NCBI GenBank assembly: GCA_035292585.1
Contig: DATDPU010000013.1
Location: 124,001-188,000 of the forward strand
Origin: DASSFZ01 sp035292585
GTDB lineage: Bacteria > Chloroflexota > Anaerolineae > Fen-1058
Length of the DNA: 64,000 nt
Direction of reading: 5' to 3'
Shown: piece by piece, positions 63,773 to 64,000 of the stretch
Layout of the letters: every line of letters begins with the position of its first letter
Position numbering within the stretch: the stretch's first letter is position 1
Program-made: the position numbers and the translations under genes
Notes under the pieces: model-generated
Told to the model about the DNA's origin: nothing
What the model saw: only the letters and a program-made list of their open reading frames with translations
The model's database searches: none

Positions 63773-64000
63773 CTATTCACTTGCCGTCTCCACCAACACA
63801 CTCGGCATGGGGCGGCGGATCATCGCGTGCAGATCGGCGCCGGCCGGCACCATCGGGTACACGCTGTCTTCCTGCTCGACGCGGAAATCGACGACGACCG
63901 TGCCGTCCGTCGCTTCGGCTTGTCGCACCGCCGCTTCCACCTGCGAACGCTCGGTGACGCGCAGACCGGTGAGACCGTGCGCTTCGGCCAGTTTGACGAA
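63773..64000 (-). CDS. ilvB: Acetolactate synthase large subunit, C-terminal part
   Basis: Only the last 75 codons are in the window; the gene continues beyond base 64000. FVKLAEAHGLTGLRVTERSQ, then VVVDFRVEQEDSVYPMVPAGADL, is the ThDP-binding C-terminal domain of acetohydroxyacid synthase, including the VYPMVPAGA signature. It is followed by ilvN, ilvC and leuA on the same strand, the standard branched-chain order. Confidence 0.93.
   Translation of the reverse strand, partial: FVKLAEAHGLTGLRVTERSQVEAAVRQAEATDGTVVVDFRVEQEDSVYPMVPAGADLHAMIRRPMPSVLVETASE

Overview
The window is about 62% GC, densely coded, and reads as part of a chromosome of a Chloroflexota-like bacterium (Anaerolineae-type). 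That placement is an inference from protein style, the LysW lysine route, a Usp-GpgS fusion and the many palindromic spacers. No rRNA, tRNA, CRISPR array, prophage or transposase gene was seen. Almost everything is nitrogen assimilation or amino-acid biosynthesis.

Layout. (1) 1-2103 (+): end of a GT4 glycosyltransferase and a Usp-glucosyl-3-phosphoglycerate synthase fusion. (2) 2382-5022 (-): LysE-type exporter, GNAT-like protein, glutamine synthetase. (3) 5331-15792 (-): ArsB/NhaD-type permease, Amt ammonium channel, a 68-residue protein, glutamate synthase large subunit, GAF histidine kinase and an ANTAR (RNA-binding) response regulator. (4) 16404-23713 (+): second Amt with PII, then assimilatory nitrite/sulfite reductase, an unrecognised protein, SUMT, APS reductase and precorrin-2 dehydrogenase; the last genes make siroheme for the reductase. 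(5) 23756-36271 (-): histidine kinase, two-receiver LuxR regulator, LysN-like aminotransferase, PEP carboxylase, carA, an acetyltransferase and carB. (6) 36813-49811 (+): argG, argH and the alpha-aminoadipate lysine route (lysW, lysX, lysY, lysZ, lysJ, homocitrate synthase, hacA, hacB, homoisocitrate dehydrogenase, lysK). (7) 49940-58042 (+): a complete histidine operon hisGDCBHAFIE headed by a strong promoter, a His-rich leader peptide and an intrinsic terminator. (8) 58104-64000 (-): ilvB (partial), ilvN, ilvC, leuA, a 60-residue protein, leuC, leuD.

How it works together. Amt, PII, GlnA and GltB take in and fix ammonium; nitrite/sulfite reductase plus siroheme and APS reductase supply reduced N and S; PEP carboxylase, carAB and the lys/arg/his/ilv/leu genes spend glutamate and glutamine. 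Several operon heads (exporter, permease, amt2, nitrite reductase, GAF kinase, argG, hisG) carry a hairpin, often terminator-like, between promoter and first start codon. Attenuation therefore looks like a general strategy, and the ANTAR regulator is a natural antiterminator candidate.

The most unusual layer is not a gene. Nearly every spacer is built from short, often heptamer-periodic, inverted-repeat sequences of a few families (GATTGCT-, GATTACT-, GAAACGT-, AACGGAC-like and others), plus 90-140 bp MITE-like elements present twice. These repeats supply start-codon contexts and stop codons and are inserted in frame inside conserved enzymes (gltB three times, carA twice, carB, hacA, homoisocitrate dehydrogenase); hisH carries a separate 15-bp tandem repeat. 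lysN, ilvC, lysW and a few others keep normal Shine-Dalgarno starts.
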